Shown: positions 5,729 through 13,856 of the stretch, piece by piece
How positions within the stretch are numbered: the stretch's first letter is position 1
How the letters are laid out: every line of letters starts with the position of its first letter
Origin: Scatosoma sp045660265
Lineage (GTDB): Bacteria > Bacillota > Clostridia > Christensenellales > Borkfalkiaceae
DNA length: 21,427 nt
Assembly (NCBI GenBank): GCA_045660265.1
Contig: JAZRDM010000065.1
Span: forward strand, 1-21,427
Reading direction: 5' to 3'
Made by a program: the position numbers and the translations under genes
Notes under the pieces: generated by a model
Database searches by the model: none
Told to the model about the DNA's origin: nothing
Seen by the model: the letters and a program-made list of their open reading frames with translations, nothing else

Positions 5729-6571
5729 ATGAAAAGAAACCTTGAAAAATATCAATGGGTTGAAAGGTCAATCTTAACTACATACAGAAAGACCTTGTGG
5801 TCGCCTTTCGTTTATGCGGTGAAAAAATACCGTTTGATACAGGCGGGGGATAAAATTGCCGTTTGTATTTCGGGTGGTAAAGACAGTATGTTGCTTGCAA
5901 AGCTTATGCAAGAACTGCATAGACACAGCGAAATTCCCTTTGAGTTGGTTTACCTGGTGATGGACCCTGGCTACGCGCCTGAAAATCGACGTAGAATTGA
6001 AGAAAATGCGGCGTTGCTTAACCTTCCTATAACCATATTCGAAAGTGACGTTTTTGCGGCGGCAGACGCCGTTTCTGCGGATTCTCCGTGCTATTTGTGC
6101 GCACGTATGCGCCGCGGACATTTATATGCAAAGGCAAAGGAGCTTGGGTGTAACAAAATTGCGTTGGGACATCATAAAAGCGACGTTATTGAAACGACGT
6201 TAATGGGAATGTTGTACGGTGCGCAGATACAAGGTATGTTGCCGCGCATAAAAAGCACGAATTTCGAGGGAATGGAACTTATCCGCCCGATGTGTTGTAT
6301 TTTAGAAGAGGACGTCATTCGTTGGCAGGAATATAATGAGTTGAAATTCATTGCTTGTGCGTGTAAGTTTACGCAAAACGTAACGGGCGGAGACGAAGAT
6401 ACCTTTTCGGCAAGACGAAAAATTAAAGGGTTGATTGCCGAGCTGAAAAAAGAAAATCCAACGGTGGAAAGCAATATCTTCCAAAGTATTCACAACGTAC
6501 AGTTAGATACGCTTGCTGAATATAAACAAAACGGTGTGAAACATAGCTTTTTAGATAAATTTACGGATTGA
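5729..6571 (+). CDS. TtcA-like tRNA 2-thiocytidine synthetase (PP-loop ATPase)
   Basis: TtcA adenylates C32 of some tRNAs and replaces its oxygen by sulfur, using an iron-sulfur cluster. The 280-aa product has the PP-loop ISGGKDSM (47-54), CYLCARMRRGHLY with Cys121 and Cys124, LGHHKSDVIETTLM (146-159) and a later cysteine pair, Cys210/Cys212, in IACACKF. This matches the CxxC plus third-cysteine cluster layout of E. coli TtcA (Cys122, Cys125, Cys222). The ATG at 5729 is chosen because the promoter covers everything up to 5700; the ribosome site is poor (GGGGCAAGT). The gene follows the helicase but has its own promoter. TtcA-like proteins in Firmicutes are diverse, so the exact modified base is not certain. 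Confidence 0.88.
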   Translation: MKRNLEKYQWVERSILTTYRKTLWSPFVYAVKKYRLIQAGDKIAVCISGGKDSMLLAKLMQELHRHSEIPFELVYLVMDPGYAPENRRRIEENAALLNLPITIFESDVFAAADAVSADSPCYLCARMRRGHLYAKAKELGCNKIALGHHKSDVIETTLMGMLYGAQIQGMLPRIKSTNFEGMELIRPMCCILEEDVIRWQEYNELKFIACACKFTQNVTGGDEDTFSARRKIKGLIAELKKENPTVESNIFQSIHNVQLDTLAEYKQNGVKHSFLDKFTD

Positions 6572-6601
6572 GGCATATTTTTGTTTTGCCCGCATAGAAT
6601 A
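6572..6601 (+). promoter_or_regulatory. Sigma-E-like sporulation promoter of yabP-yabQ
   Basis: GGCATATTT (6572-6580) and CATAGAATA (6593-6601) resemble the mother-cell sigma-E consensus (-35 kmATAtT, -10 CATAnnnTa). The inner spacing of 13 nt is slightly shorter than usual. It starts right after the ttcA stop (6571). yabP and yabQ belong to the sigma-E regulon in Bacillus, which supports the assignment. Confidence 0.65.
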
Positions 6602-6605
6602 AACT

Positions 6606-6857
6606 ATGCAAGACGGGAAACATATCGTAACAATCGAACAAAAGAAGTTTTTATCTATTAGCGCGGTGGAAAGCGTGGTGGCGTTTTCCGAAGTAAAAAT
6701 TGTTTTGGCGTTGGCAGGAAATAACCGCTTGACGGTGGTGGGCACGGGCTTGAAAATTACAGGCTTTTCCAAAACAACGGGTGCGTTTACAGCCGAGGGA
6801 ACGATTATCGGCGTGAACTACGGCGGAAAAAGTTTTGCCTCAAAACTCTTTAAATAA
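6606..6857 (+). CDS. yabP: Sporulation protein YabP
   Basis: YabP is a small mother-cell protein needed for spore development. The 83-aa product matches the family core: MQDGKHIVTIEQKKFLSISAV, then VVAFSEVKIVLALAGNNRL, the strand LTVVGTGLKITG and FTAEGTIIGVNYG. The Bacillus protein has about 20 more residues at the N-terminus, and none can be added here because of the promoter. No Shine-Dalgarno is visible, and the ATG lies at or next to the predicted sigma-E transcript start, so the message may be leaderless. Its stop overlaps the yabQ start by 1 nt (TAATG), so the two are translationally coupled. Confidence 0.88.
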   Translation: MQDGKHIVTIEQKKFLSISAVESVVAFSEVKIVLALAGNNRLTVVGTGLKITGFSKTTGAFTAEGTIIGVNYGGKSFASKLFK

Positions 6858-7231
6858 TGGACAGTAAAAATCAGCTTTTTTACTTTTGCATATGCATTAT
6901 CACGGGCTTTGCCGTAGGAATTTTATACGAAGTTTTTGTTTGCTTTCGCCTAATTTTCCGTTGTGACAAGGGTAAAAATAAAATTTTGGGCGTCATTTTA
7001 GACGTGATTTATCCAGTATGTGTTGCGGCTTTGTGTATTTTTACGCAATTTTACCTGCATTTTCCCGCATTTCGGGTATATATGTGGATAGGTTACGCCG
7101 TCGGTTTTACAATATATTTAAAAATTTTACGAAGAATACTTGCATTTCTGCAAAAAACGTGCTATAATAAGCTTGCAAAAGTATTGCGGAAGGCAAAAAA
7201 TCAAGAGAAAACTCTCCAAAAAGGGAGGTAG
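6857..7231 (+). CDS. yabQ: Spore cortex biosynthesis protein YabQ
   Basis: YabQ is a polytopic membrane protein of the outer forespore membrane required for cortex formation. The 124-aa product has three to four hydrophobic helices: FYFCICIITGFAVGILYEVF, then ILGVILDVIYPVCVAALCIF and VYMWIGYAVGFTIYL. A basic cytosolic tail rich in Lys (LRKAKNQEKTLQKGR) follows. GFAVGILYEVF and DVIYPV are family-like. It overlaps yabP and precedes a DivIC-like gene, the same order as in Bacillus (yabP-yabQ-divIC). A vegetative promoter lies inside its last third (7140-7168), so the transcript of the next gene need not include yabQ. Confidence 0.9.
   Translation: MDSKNQLFYFCICIITGFAVGILYEVFVCFRLIFRCDKGKNKILGVILDVIYPVCVAALCIFTQFYLHFPAFRVYMWIGYAVGFTIYLKILRRILAFLQKTCYNKLAKVLRKAKNQEKTLQKGR
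7140..7168 (+). promoter_or_regulatory. Sigma-A promoter inside yabQ for the divIC-ppx segment
   Basis: TTGCAT (7140-7145), 17-nt spacer and TGC-TATAAT (extended -10, hexamer 7163-7168) lie within yabQ coding sequence. The start near 7175 is about 60 nt before the DivIC-like start. This would let a cell-division gene be expressed in growing cells although yabPQ are sporulation-specific. Confidence 0.75.
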
Positions 7232-7236
7232 AGTAT

Positions 7237-7497
7237 ATGACACAAGATAAAATGAGAAGGGTGATAACGGCGTGCGTAGCGGCCGCTACGGTTCTTCTTA
7301 CGTGCCTTTCCATATTCATTGCATATCAATGGATTACGATTGCGGTATTAAACAGCAGAGAAAAGAAACTTAAAGAAGAAATTGCGTATTGGACGCAAGA
7401 AGTTGCAAATGCAGAAACGGAAGCGGAGTACTATGAATCAGATTTTTATTTGAAACAAGCGTACATAAAGCTTCAAATCTTGGAGAATGATAAATGA
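7237..7497 (+). CDS. DivIC/FtsB-like septum formation initiator
   Basis: DivIC is a small bitopic divisome protein that pairs with FtsL. The 86-aa product has a short cytosolic N-terminus, one transmembrane helix (residues about 9-33, including ACVAAATVLLTCLSIFIAYQW), a coiled coil (SREKKLKEEIAYWTQEVANAET) and the family-type end YYESDFYLKQAYIKLQ. A strong ribosome site, GGGAGG, is 8-9 nt upstream. The stop overlaps the ppx start (ATGA). The position after yabQ supports divIC over ftsL, though the two are hard to separate by sequence. Confidence 0.85.
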   Translation: MTQDKMRRVITACVAAATVLLTCLSIFIAYQWITIAVLNSREKKLKEEIAYWTQEVANAETEAEYYESDFYLKQAYIKLQILENDK

Positions 7498-8357
7498 GAA
7501 AGTTTGCCGTAATTGACGTCGGCTCAAATTCCGTTCGCCTAATGTTCGTGGCGGACGGAAAAGTTTTATATAAGGCTTTAAATACCACCCGTTTGGGCGA
7601 AGGCTTGGCTTCGTCGGGCGCGCTCAAAGAAGATGCAATTATCCGTTCGGTAAACGCCGTTGCGGATTTTTACGATAAGGCAAAAGCGGAAGGGGCAGAA
7701 GAGGTTTACGCATTCGCCACAGCGGCGGTGCGCTCTGCAAGCAACGGACAAGCTTTTGTGGACGGCGTACGCGCGATGCGACCTTTGCAGGTGGAAGTAA
7801 TTTCGGGTGAGGAAGAAGCGGAAATCGGGATTCTTGGCGCGCTTGGCAATGAGGACGGCGGCGTAATTGACGTCGGCGGTGCAAGCACGGAAATTGTGGT
7901 GAAAGAGAAAGGTGAGCTTCGCTTCAAGAAAAGTGTGAACGTCGGGGTAGTGCGTTTAAAGGATAAGTGCGGCAGAGAAAAAAATGCATTAGAGCAAACA
8001 GCAAAAGCGGCTGCAAAGGAATACGTTGGCTTTCCCAAAACGTCCAACTTATACGCCATAGGCGGTACGGCGACAACGATTGCGGCGCAAGCGCTCGGTT
8101 TGCAGCAATACGACCCTGAAAAGATTACGGGCGCTGTGATTACGAGAGAGAAAATGGGTGAAATTGCGGACAAGCTGTCCCAAATGTCCGTTGAAGAGAT
8201 TGCGGCGTTGCCGTGTATGCCCAAAGGGCGCGCGGACGTGTTGCTTGGCGGCGCGGTGCTGTTGGCAATCTTGATGAAAGAGCTTGACGTACAAACCTTG
8301 ACAACGAGTGATAGAGATAATTTGGAAGGTTACGCGATAAAACGCGGTTTGTTATAA
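7494..8357 (+). CDS. Ppx/GppA-family phosphatase
   Basis: These enzymes hydrolyse inorganic polyphosphate and/or the pppGpp 5'-phosphate and use an ASKHA (actin-like) fold. The 287-aa product has phosphate-1 VIDVGSNSVRL (6-16), FATAAVRSA (about 73-81), EVISGEEEAEIG (catalytic Glu region), phosphate-2 GGVIDVGGASTEIV, YAIGGTATTIAA and the C-terminal DNLEGYAIKRGLL. The length fits the short single-module form (about 300 aa), without the C-terminal HD domain of larger Ppx. The gene overlaps the DivIC-like gene by 4 nt (ATGA) and is probably translated with it. Which substrate it prefers cannot be told. Confidence 0.92.
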   Translation: MRKFAVIDVGSNSVRLMFVADGKVLYKALNTTRLGEGLASSGALKEDAIIRSVNAVADFYDKAKAEGAEEVYAFATAAVRSASNGQAFVDGVRAMRPLQVEVISGEEEAEIGILGALGNEDGGVIDVGGASTEIVVKEKGELRFKKSVNVGVVRLKDKCGREKNALEQTAKAAAKEYVGFPKTSNLYAIGGTATTIAAQALGLQQYDPEKITGAVITREKMGEIADKLSQMSVEEIAALPCMPKGRADVLLGGAVLLAILMKELDVQTLTTSDRDNLEGYAIKRGLL

Positions 8358-8358
8358 T
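8350..8358 (+). promoter_or_regulatory. Possible extended -10 promoter of the M50 metalloprotease gene
   Basis: TGTTATAAT overlaps the stop codon of ppx. The -35 candidate TTACGC at the right distance (8330-8335) is weak. If used, the transcript would start near 8365, only a few bases before the ATG at 8372. Confidence 0.4.
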
Positions 8359-8371
8359 TAGAGGCGTTACA

Positions 8372-9439
8372 ATGAAAAAAAGATGGGCAACGATATATGC
8401 GATAGCTTGCACCTTGCTTATGCTGGCAGGGTTTATCGTTGCGTTCATTTTTGCGTGGCAAGCAGGGAAAAAACAAGCCTTGGCGTGTTTGTTTTCTATG
8501 GTAATGGGCTTTATTATCGCGCCGATTTATCACGAGGTGGGGCACTTATTTTTCTTGTCCGTGAATAAAATGGAGTGCGTATATATCAAGTGCTTTTGCG
8601 TAAAGCAATATGTCAAGAACGGAAAAAAGCGTATAGGCTTTGCCTCTCCGTTTAGGGCAGATGAAACGCAAGCAATTCCAAAAACGGGCGGAAATATGAA
8701 AAAACGCGCCACGGCGTATACGCTTGGCGGGCTGATTTTTAGCGCAATTTTGTTGCTTTTGTTGGTCGGCGGGGCGCTTACGTGTAGCTTGCTTGGCGTA
8801 TTTTCTTATGGCTTATGGGGGGCTGTGCCTTATGCGGCTTATCTTTTCCTTTTAAACGTTGCGCCCTTTGAATATGCAAGCGGGAAAACGGATATGCGTG
8901 TATATCTCGGCATTAAAAAAGGTGAAGACGCGGAAACGGTTATGCTTGCCGCAATGGAAATTCAAGGTCAGTTATACGAGGGTAAGAGTTTTGCGCAAAT
9001 TGACGAGGGCTTATATTTCAAGTTGCCGCAGCTTTGCGAAGACGAACCGCTTTATAGCGTACTTTTAGATTTGCGTTATCGTTATTATTTAGAAAAAGAA
9101 GATTTGCAAAAGGCTGCGGATTGCCTGAATAGACTTGTGCAGGCACAGGCGTATTTGACGGATATAGAAGTGCAAAAAATTGCCGCAGAATTGACGTATA
9201 TGCATTCCTTAAACGGCGACTTGGAGCGCGCGGAAGAAAGCGGAAAACTTTGCCGTGCGTATTTACAAGAAGAAACGGCTACGGCGAAACGTATTCTTGC
9301 GGCTTATTCTGTTGCATTTGGCAAAAACGAGGCGGTGGAGCCGTTACTTGCGCAAGCCAAGCCTTTGCTGGAAAAAGAACGGATATTAGGCGTAAAACGT
9401 TTTGAGGAAATACTTATTTCTCGCATACAAACAGTATAA
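8372..9439 (+). CDS. M50-type membrane metalloprotease with helical C-terminal domain
   Basis: The 355-aa membrane protein has a zinc site like site-2 proteases: HEVGH at residues 54-58 in a membrane segment (FIIAPIYHEVGHLFFL) and a later NxxP...D motif (Asn162-Pro165, Asp174) that could give the third zinc ligand. Hydrophobic segments are near residues 7-29, 38-63, 117-141 and 144-167. The last ~180 residues are soluble, rich in alpha helices with TPR-like spacing (LYSVLLDLRYRYYLEKEDL, ADCLNRLVQ, AEESGKLCRAYLQEE) and probably bind a partner. The domain arrangement is unlike RseP and SpoIVFB, so no specific symbol is given. Its substrate is unknown. A ribosome site is weak (AGAGG). It follows ppx by 14 nt. 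Confidence 0.82.
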   Translation: MKKRWATIYAIACTLLMLAGFIVAFIFAWQAGKKQALACLFSMVMGFIIAPIYHEVGHLFFLSVNKMECVYIKCFCVKQYVKNGKKRIGFASPFRADETQAIPKTGGNMKKRATAYTLGGLIFSAILLLLLVGGALTCSLLGVFSYGLWGAVPYAAYLFLLNVAPFEYASGKTDMRVYLGIKKGEDAETVMLAAMEIQGQLYEGKSFAQIDEGLYFKLPQLCEDEPLYSVLLDLRYRYYLEKEDLQKAADCLNRLVQAQAYLTDIEVQKIAAELTYMHSLNGDLERAEESGKLCRAYLQEETATAKRILAAYSVAFGKNEAVEPLLAQAKPLLEKERILGVKRFEEILISRIQTV

Positions 9440-9463
9440 ATCCCTTGTGTTAAGGGTACACTT

Positions 9464-9499
9464 ATGAAAAACGGACGGGTGTATAATGCAAACGGATAG
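9464..9499 (+). CDS. Possible 11-codon leader ORF overlapping the malQ start
   Basis: ATG at 9464 is preceded by AAGGG (9452-9456) at a good 7-nt distance and opens an 11-codon reading frame (MKNGRVYNANG) ending at TAG 9497-9499. It overlaps the malQ start (9486) in another frame. malQ itself has no good ribosome site, so translation of this small frame could bring ribosomes to malQ. It is too short to be proven coding. Confidence 0.3.
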   Translation: MKNGRVYNANG

Positions 9500-11012
9500 A
9501 AGAAAACAACAAAACACGGAAAGACAAGCGGGCATACTTATGCCCGTTTCTTCCTTGCCTTCTTCGGTGGGGATAGGCACGCTTGGGAAAGGCGCATATG
9601 CCTTCGTAGACTGGTTGCAAAGCGCAGGTATGCGCGTGTGGCAGGTGCTTCCGCTTTTGCCGACGGGTTATGGGGACAGTCCTTATCAATCCTGCGCGTC
9701 GAACGCATTGAATTACTATTTTATCGACTTTGATGTTTTGGTGGAAGAGGGATTGCTGGAAAAAGAAGACTATGCAAATATCGTGTGGTCGGACGATGAA
9801 CGTCGCGTGGATTACGGAAAACAATTCACCTATAAAATTGGAATATTGAAAAAAGCATTTTCGCGTTTCGATAAAAAGAATGCGGAATGGTTGGCGTTCT
9901 TAAAAAAAGAGGAATATGCTGATTTTGCGTTGTTTATGGCGTTGAAGAGTAGGTTTGATTATGCGCCTTGGACGGCGTGGGATGAGCCTTACAAAAATTG
10001 TGAACCAAAGGCGTTGGCCGCGTTTACCCAAGAAAATGCGGACGAACTTGCCTTTTGGCAGTTTACGCAATATATATTCTTAAAACAATGGGGCGCGTTG
10101 CGCGCTTATGCAAATGAACGCAATATTCAAATTATGGGAGATATGCCCATCTACCTTTCTGCGGATAGCGTGGAAATGTGGAAATATCGTCAGCAGTTAT
10201 TTATGTTGGACGAGGAAGGGGATCCCGCTTTGTGCGCTGGTGTCCCTCCCGACGCATTTTCTGAGGACGGTCAACTTTGGGGGAATCCCGTATACGACTG
10301 GACGAAAATGAAAAAGGACGGGTATGCTTGGTGGAAACAGCGTATTAAGTCCGCTTTTGCTTCGCAGTTCGATATTATCCGCATTGACCATTTCCGTGCG
10401 TTCGACCGTTTTTTTGCAATTCCTACGGATGCGGAAACGGCAAAGGAAGGGGAATGGCTTGACGGGCCTAAATCTGCTTTATTTAAAGGGCTTAAAGAGT
10501 ATTCGATTGTTGCGGAGGATTTGGGCGTGATTGACGACGGGGTGCGTACGCTTTTAAAGGAAACGGGTTATCCTGGTATGAAAGTGTTTGAGTTTGCTTT
10601 TGACGGCAACCCCGAAAACGAATATCTGCCCTCAAAATATAATGAAAATTGCGTGGCGTATACTGGCACGCACGATAACGATACCTTAAAAGGTTTTATT
10701 GAAGGTATGGAAGCTACGGAACGTAAGTCGTTTGAAAAGGCGTTGGAAGAAGAATGTTTAAAGGCGGACGTTGCCTACCTTACGGAAACGGTAGAAGAAG
10801 AGTGTAAAAGTGTAATGGAATTGCTGTTTTCCTCCAAAGCGAACCTTGTCATCATTCCGATGCACGACGTAGCCTGCTTTGGAACGGAAGCGCGTTTGAA
10901 CGCGCCGTCTACGCTTTCGTCGCAAAACTGGACGTTTCGTTTCTTGTTAAGCGATTTTGGTAGACGTAAAGCGGCGTGGTTGCAGGAATTGACGAAAACA
11001 TATAATAGATAA
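9486..11012 (+). CDS. malQ: 4-alpha-glucanotransferase (amylomaltase)
   Basis: MalQ moves glucan chains between maltodextrins (GH77), helping to break down imported oligosaccharides. The 508-aa product has RQAGILMPVSSLPS (13-26), LPTGYGDSPYQ (58-68), GDMPIYLSADS, AGVPPDAFSEDGQLWGNP (251-268), RIDHFRAF with Asp301 as nucleophile, VAEDLG with Glu344 as acid/base, and GTHDNDT with Asp397. These correspond to Asp293, Glu340 and Asp395 of the Thermus enzyme. The length is normal. The ATG lies inside a TATAAT-like sequence (9482-9487), so the start could be uncertain, but the family needs residues near 13 and no later ATG fits. The maltodextrin importer genes follow after a terminator. Confidence 0.96.
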   Translation: MQTDRRKQQNTERQAGILMPVSSLPSSVGIGTLGKGAYAFVDWLQSAGMRVWQVLPLLPTGYGDSPYQSCASNALNYYFIDFDVLVEEGLLEKEDYANIVWSDDERRVDYGKQFTYKIGILKKAFSRFDKKNAEWLAFLKKEEYADFALFMALKSRFDYAPWTAWDEPYKNCEPKALAAFTQENADELAFWQFTQYIFLKQWGALRAYANERNIQIMGDMPIYLSADSVEMWKYRQQLFMLDEEGDPALCAGVPPDAFSEDGQLWGNPVYDWTKMKKDGYAWWKQRIKSAFASQFDIIRIDHFRAFDRFFAIPTDAETAKEGEWLDGPKSALFKGLKEYSIVAEDLGVIDDGVRTLLKETGYPGMKVFEFAFDGNPENEYLPSKYNENCVAYTGTHDNDTLKGFIEGMEATERKSFEKALEEECLKADVAYLTETVEEECKSVMELLFSSKANLVIIPMHDVACFGTEARLNAPSTLSSQNWTFRFLLSDFGRRKAAWLQELTKTYNR

Positions 11013-11033
11013 ATGGATTGGACCATCATAAAA

Positions 11034-11071
11034 AAGAAAGCTTTCTCATTGCGAGAAGGTTTTCTTTTTTT
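11034..11071 (+). terminator. Rho-independent terminator of malQ
   Basis: AAGAAAGCTTTCTC (11034-11047) pairs with GAGAAGGTTTTCTT (11053-11066) over 14 bp with two G-U pairs. A T-run through 11071 follows. It separates malQ from the ABC genes transcriptionally. Confidence 0.88.
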
Positions 11072-11079
11072 GCCTTTGT

Positions 11080-11088
11080 TGGTATAAA
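11080..11088 (+). promoter_or_regulatory. Possible extended -10 promoter of the malE-malF-malG genes
   Basis: TGGTATAAA (11080-11088) is an extended -10 right after the malQ terminator, with no good -35. The leader would be about 50 nt. No cre-like or MalR-like operator is visible here. Confidence 0.45.
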
Positions 11089-11144
11089 AAAGGGCTGGAT
11101 TAGAAAGAATAAGATAGAAAGTCTTTTTGAGGAAGGAGGAAAGT

Positions 11145-12431
11145 ATGAGAAAGACAGCAAAAATAGTTTGTGGTGTTTTAGCGCTAACATCTGCACTCGG
11201 TTTCGTAGGATGTAGTTGTGCCGGTATGGAAGAAAACGGCGCAATTAAGTTAACGGTATGGGTTTCCGAAGCGGACAAAACTTTTGCGGAAGGTGTAGCG
11301 AAAGAGTTTAAGGCAAAATATCCCGAGAAAAACTATCAAATCATAATTGATGTTCAAGGGGAAAACGACGTAGCAACGCGTGTGCTTAACGACGTGGAAA
11401 ATGCGGCGGACGTTTATTCGTGTGTTAACGACCAGTTGCCCAAGCTTATCAATGGCGATGCGCTTGCTAAAATTGCAGGGGATAGATTAAAGAGGGTAAC
11501 GGATGCAAATTCACCGGAGTCAATGCAGTCGGTAACGATTGATGTAAACGGGGAAAAGGCGGTGTACGGTATGCCTTACACCGATAATACGTTTTTTTTA
11601 TATTATAATAAATCGGCATTGACGGAAACGGACGTGAAAAGTTTTGACGGCATTTTAGCAAAGTGTAGCGCAGATAAACAATTTGCCTTCCCTATGGCGG
11701 ACGGTTGGTATACAACCTCTTTCTATTTTGGTAAAGAATTGGGGTATAACGTAACGTACAATAAGGACTTGGCGGAAACGCAAATTGAGTGCAATTTTGA
11801 CAATGCAATGGGTGAACAAGTTACAAATGCGATGTGGACGTACGTGCAAAACAAGGGATTTAAAGCAGACGCCAACGATTCTAAAATTACGGCAGGTTTT
11901 AACGACGGAAGCGTTATTGCGGCAGTATCGGGGATTTGGAATAGAACTGCAATTGAAAAGTCGCTTAAAGAAAATTTTGCTGCGGTAAAGCTGCCTACCT
12001 ATACGCTCAATCAAGGTACGGAAGGCGGAGAGCAAGTGCAGTTAGTTTCCTTTGCAGGCTATAAGTTGATGGGAGTAAATAATTATTCCAAAAATAAAAC
12101 GGATGCGTTAGATTTTGCCGAGTTTTATACGAACAAGGAAAACCAAATTAAGCATTATGAAGCAAGAGGTTTCGTCCCTACGGATATAAGTGCAAGGCAG
12201 GATGAAAAAATAAAGTCGGACGTTTGCGCGAAGGCAATCACCGAACAATTAAAATTTAGTAAGACCCAAATCAACGTGCCTTCAACACTTTGGGTGCCTA
12301 TGGAAGGTTTGGGGTCAGCCATGATTACAGGTGCGCAAAGCGGTAACTTTGACGTAAAAGCACAGTTGAAGGCGTGTGTAGATGCAATAAAGAAAACAAC
12401 GGCGGAAAATCCTAAAAAAGGTAGCCTATAA
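11145..12431 (+). CDS. malE: Maltose/maltodextrin-type ABC transporter substrate-binding lipoprotein
   Basis: The product is the extracellular solute-binding protein of a carbohydrate ABC importer (family 1, MalE/MsmE-like), 428 aa. The N-terminus has a signal peptide and a lipobox-like LGFVGC, with Cys23 as the lipid-anchored residue. Then follow LTVWVSEADKTFAEGVAKEF (typical first strand and helix), GMPYTDNTFFLYYNKS, AAVSGIWNRTAIEKSL and the KLPTY region. The start at 11145 has AAGGAGG 5 nt upstream; an in-frame ATG at 11127 lacks such a site. It is first of a malE-malF-malG set behind malQ, which supports maltodextrin as substrate, but specificity is inferred from context. Confidence 0.9.
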   Translation: MRKTAKIVCGVLALTSALGFVGCSCAGMEENGAIKLTVWVSEADKTFAEGVAKEFKAKYPEKNYQIIIDVQGENDVATRVLNDVENAADVYSCVNDQLPKLINGDALAKIAGDRLKRVTDANSPESMQSVTIDVNGEKAVYGMPYTDNTFFLYYNKSALTETDVKSFDGILAKCSADKQFAFPMADGWYTTSFYFGKELGYNVTYNKDLAETQIECNFDNAMGEQVTNAMWTYVQNKGFKADANDSKITAGFNDGSVIAAVSGIWNRTAIEKSLKENFAAVKLPTYTLNQGTEGGEQVQLVSFAGYKLMGVNNYSKNKTDALDFAEFYTNKENQIKHYEARGFVPTDISARQDEKIKSDVCAKAITEQLKFSKTQINVPSTLWVPMEGLGSAMITGAQSGNFDVKAQLKACVDAIKKTTAENPKKGSL

Positions 12432-12449
12432 AAGAGATGGGGGAAAGGC

Positions 12450-13856
12450 GTGAAGGAAAAAACGATAACCAAAAGAAAAAATGACAATCCAATCAAAAAG
12501 ATGTGGACTGCATTGGCAAAAGGTTCGGTTTTTACCCGCCTTTCCTTTGTTATTATGGGCTTTGGACAAATTGCGCGAGGGCAAATTGTAAAAGGCGTTT
12601 TATATATGTTGACGCAAGCGGCGTTTATCGTATATATGATTTTTGCGGGCGGCGGATATATAAGGCACTTATTTTCGGGGAATTTAGGCTCTCGTATTAC
12701 GCAAGAGTACTGGAATGAAGAGCTACAAATCTTTGAAAAAATCAAAGGGGATAACAGTTTCCTAATTCTGCTTTACGGCGTTGCGAGCTTGTTGATATTT
12801 TTACTTTTTACGTGGATATGGGTTTTGAACGTCAAAGGGAACTTTGAAAATGACCAACGTATTCAAAGCGGGGAACCACCTCTTACTTTTCGGCAAGACT
12901 TGCATTTGTTGTTGAATAAGAAGTTTTACGTGTTATTGCTCGTCCTGCCGTTGGTGGGGCTGCTCATTTTTACCGTAATGCCTCTCGTGTTTATGGTGCT
13001 GATTGCGTTTACGAATTACGATTATGCGCACATGCCGCCGGGGAAATTGTTTGACTGGGTGGGATTTAGTAATTTTAAAATGATGTTTTCCCTCTCGCAA
13101 GGCGGAACGGGCTTTGCTTTGGTCTTTTTGCGAGTGTTGCTTTGGACGTTTATATGGGCGTTTTTTGCGACATTTACCAACTATTTTTTAGGTATCATTA
13201 TCGCATTGCTCATTCAACGTAAAGGAATTAAGTTGAAGGTGTTATGGCGAACGTTGTTTGTTGTCGCAATCGCCATCCCGCAGTTTGTAACTTTATTGTT
13301 AATGCAAAAAATATTAGATGGGGATGGGATACTCAATAAATTATTGGGTACGAATATTTTATGGCTAACCGACCAGCGATATTTTGCGTTGTTGCCAAGG
13401 ACGATGATTATTCTTGTCAATATTTGGTTGGGCGTACCGTATACGTTGTTGATGTGTTCGGGAATTTTAATGAATATTCCAACTGATTATTTTGAAGCGG
13501 CGAGAATAGACGGAGCAAATCCCGTTACGATATTTTTTGCAATTACGTTGCCTTATATGTTGCACGTTACGACGCCTTATTTAATTACGCAATTCGTAGG
13601 GAATATTAACAACTTTAACGTGATATGGCTATTGACGGGCGGCGGACCGGTGGATAATTTGCATTATGGCGGCGGCTCGCAGGCACAATCTACGGATTTG
13701 TTGGTAACGTGGCTTTATCGTTTGACGACGGACCAAAATCCAAAGTATAACGTGGCTTCGGTAATTGGTATTGTGATATTTGCAATTTCTGCAATTTTAT
13801 CTTTAATAACGTATAATCGTACTTCGGCCGCGAGAAGCGAGGAGGCTTTTCAATGA
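12450..13856 (+). CDS. malF: Maltose-type ABC transporter permease, MalF-like
   Basis: This is an inner-membrane permease subunit of the carbohydrate importer. The 468-aa product has a long N-terminal part (about 160 residues) with two to three membrane segments, including IMGFGQIARGQIVKGVLYML, as in Gram-positive MalF proteins. A transporter core follows. The ATPase-contact EAA motif is EAARIDGANPVTIFFAITLP. The start is GTG at 12450, preceded by a G-rich stretch ending GGGGAAAGG. The gene is 18 nt after malE and overlaps malG by 4 nt (ATGA). Confidence 0.93.
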   Translation: MKEKTITKRKNDNPIKKMWTALAKGSVFTRLSFVIMGFGQIARGQIVKGVLYMLTQAAFIVYMIFAGGGYIRHLFSGNLGSRITQEYWNEELQIFEKIKGDNSFLILLYGVASLLIFLLFTWIWVLNVKGNFENDQRIQSGEPPLTFRQDLHLLLNKKFYVLLLVLPLVGLLIFTVMPLVFMVLIAFTNYDYAHMPPGKLFDWVGFSNFKMMFSLSQGGTGFALVFLRVLLWTFIWAFFATFTNYFLGIIIALLIQRKGIKLKVLWRTLFVVAIAIPQFVTLLLMQKILDGDGILNKLLGTNILWLTDQRYFALLPRTMIILVNIWLGVPYTLLMCSGILMNIPTDYFEAARIDGANPVTIFFAITLPYMLHVTTPYLITQFVGNINNFNVIWLLTGGGPVDNLHYGGGSQAQSTDLLVTWLYRLTTDQNPKYNVASVIGIVIFAISAILSLITYNRTSAARSEEAFQ

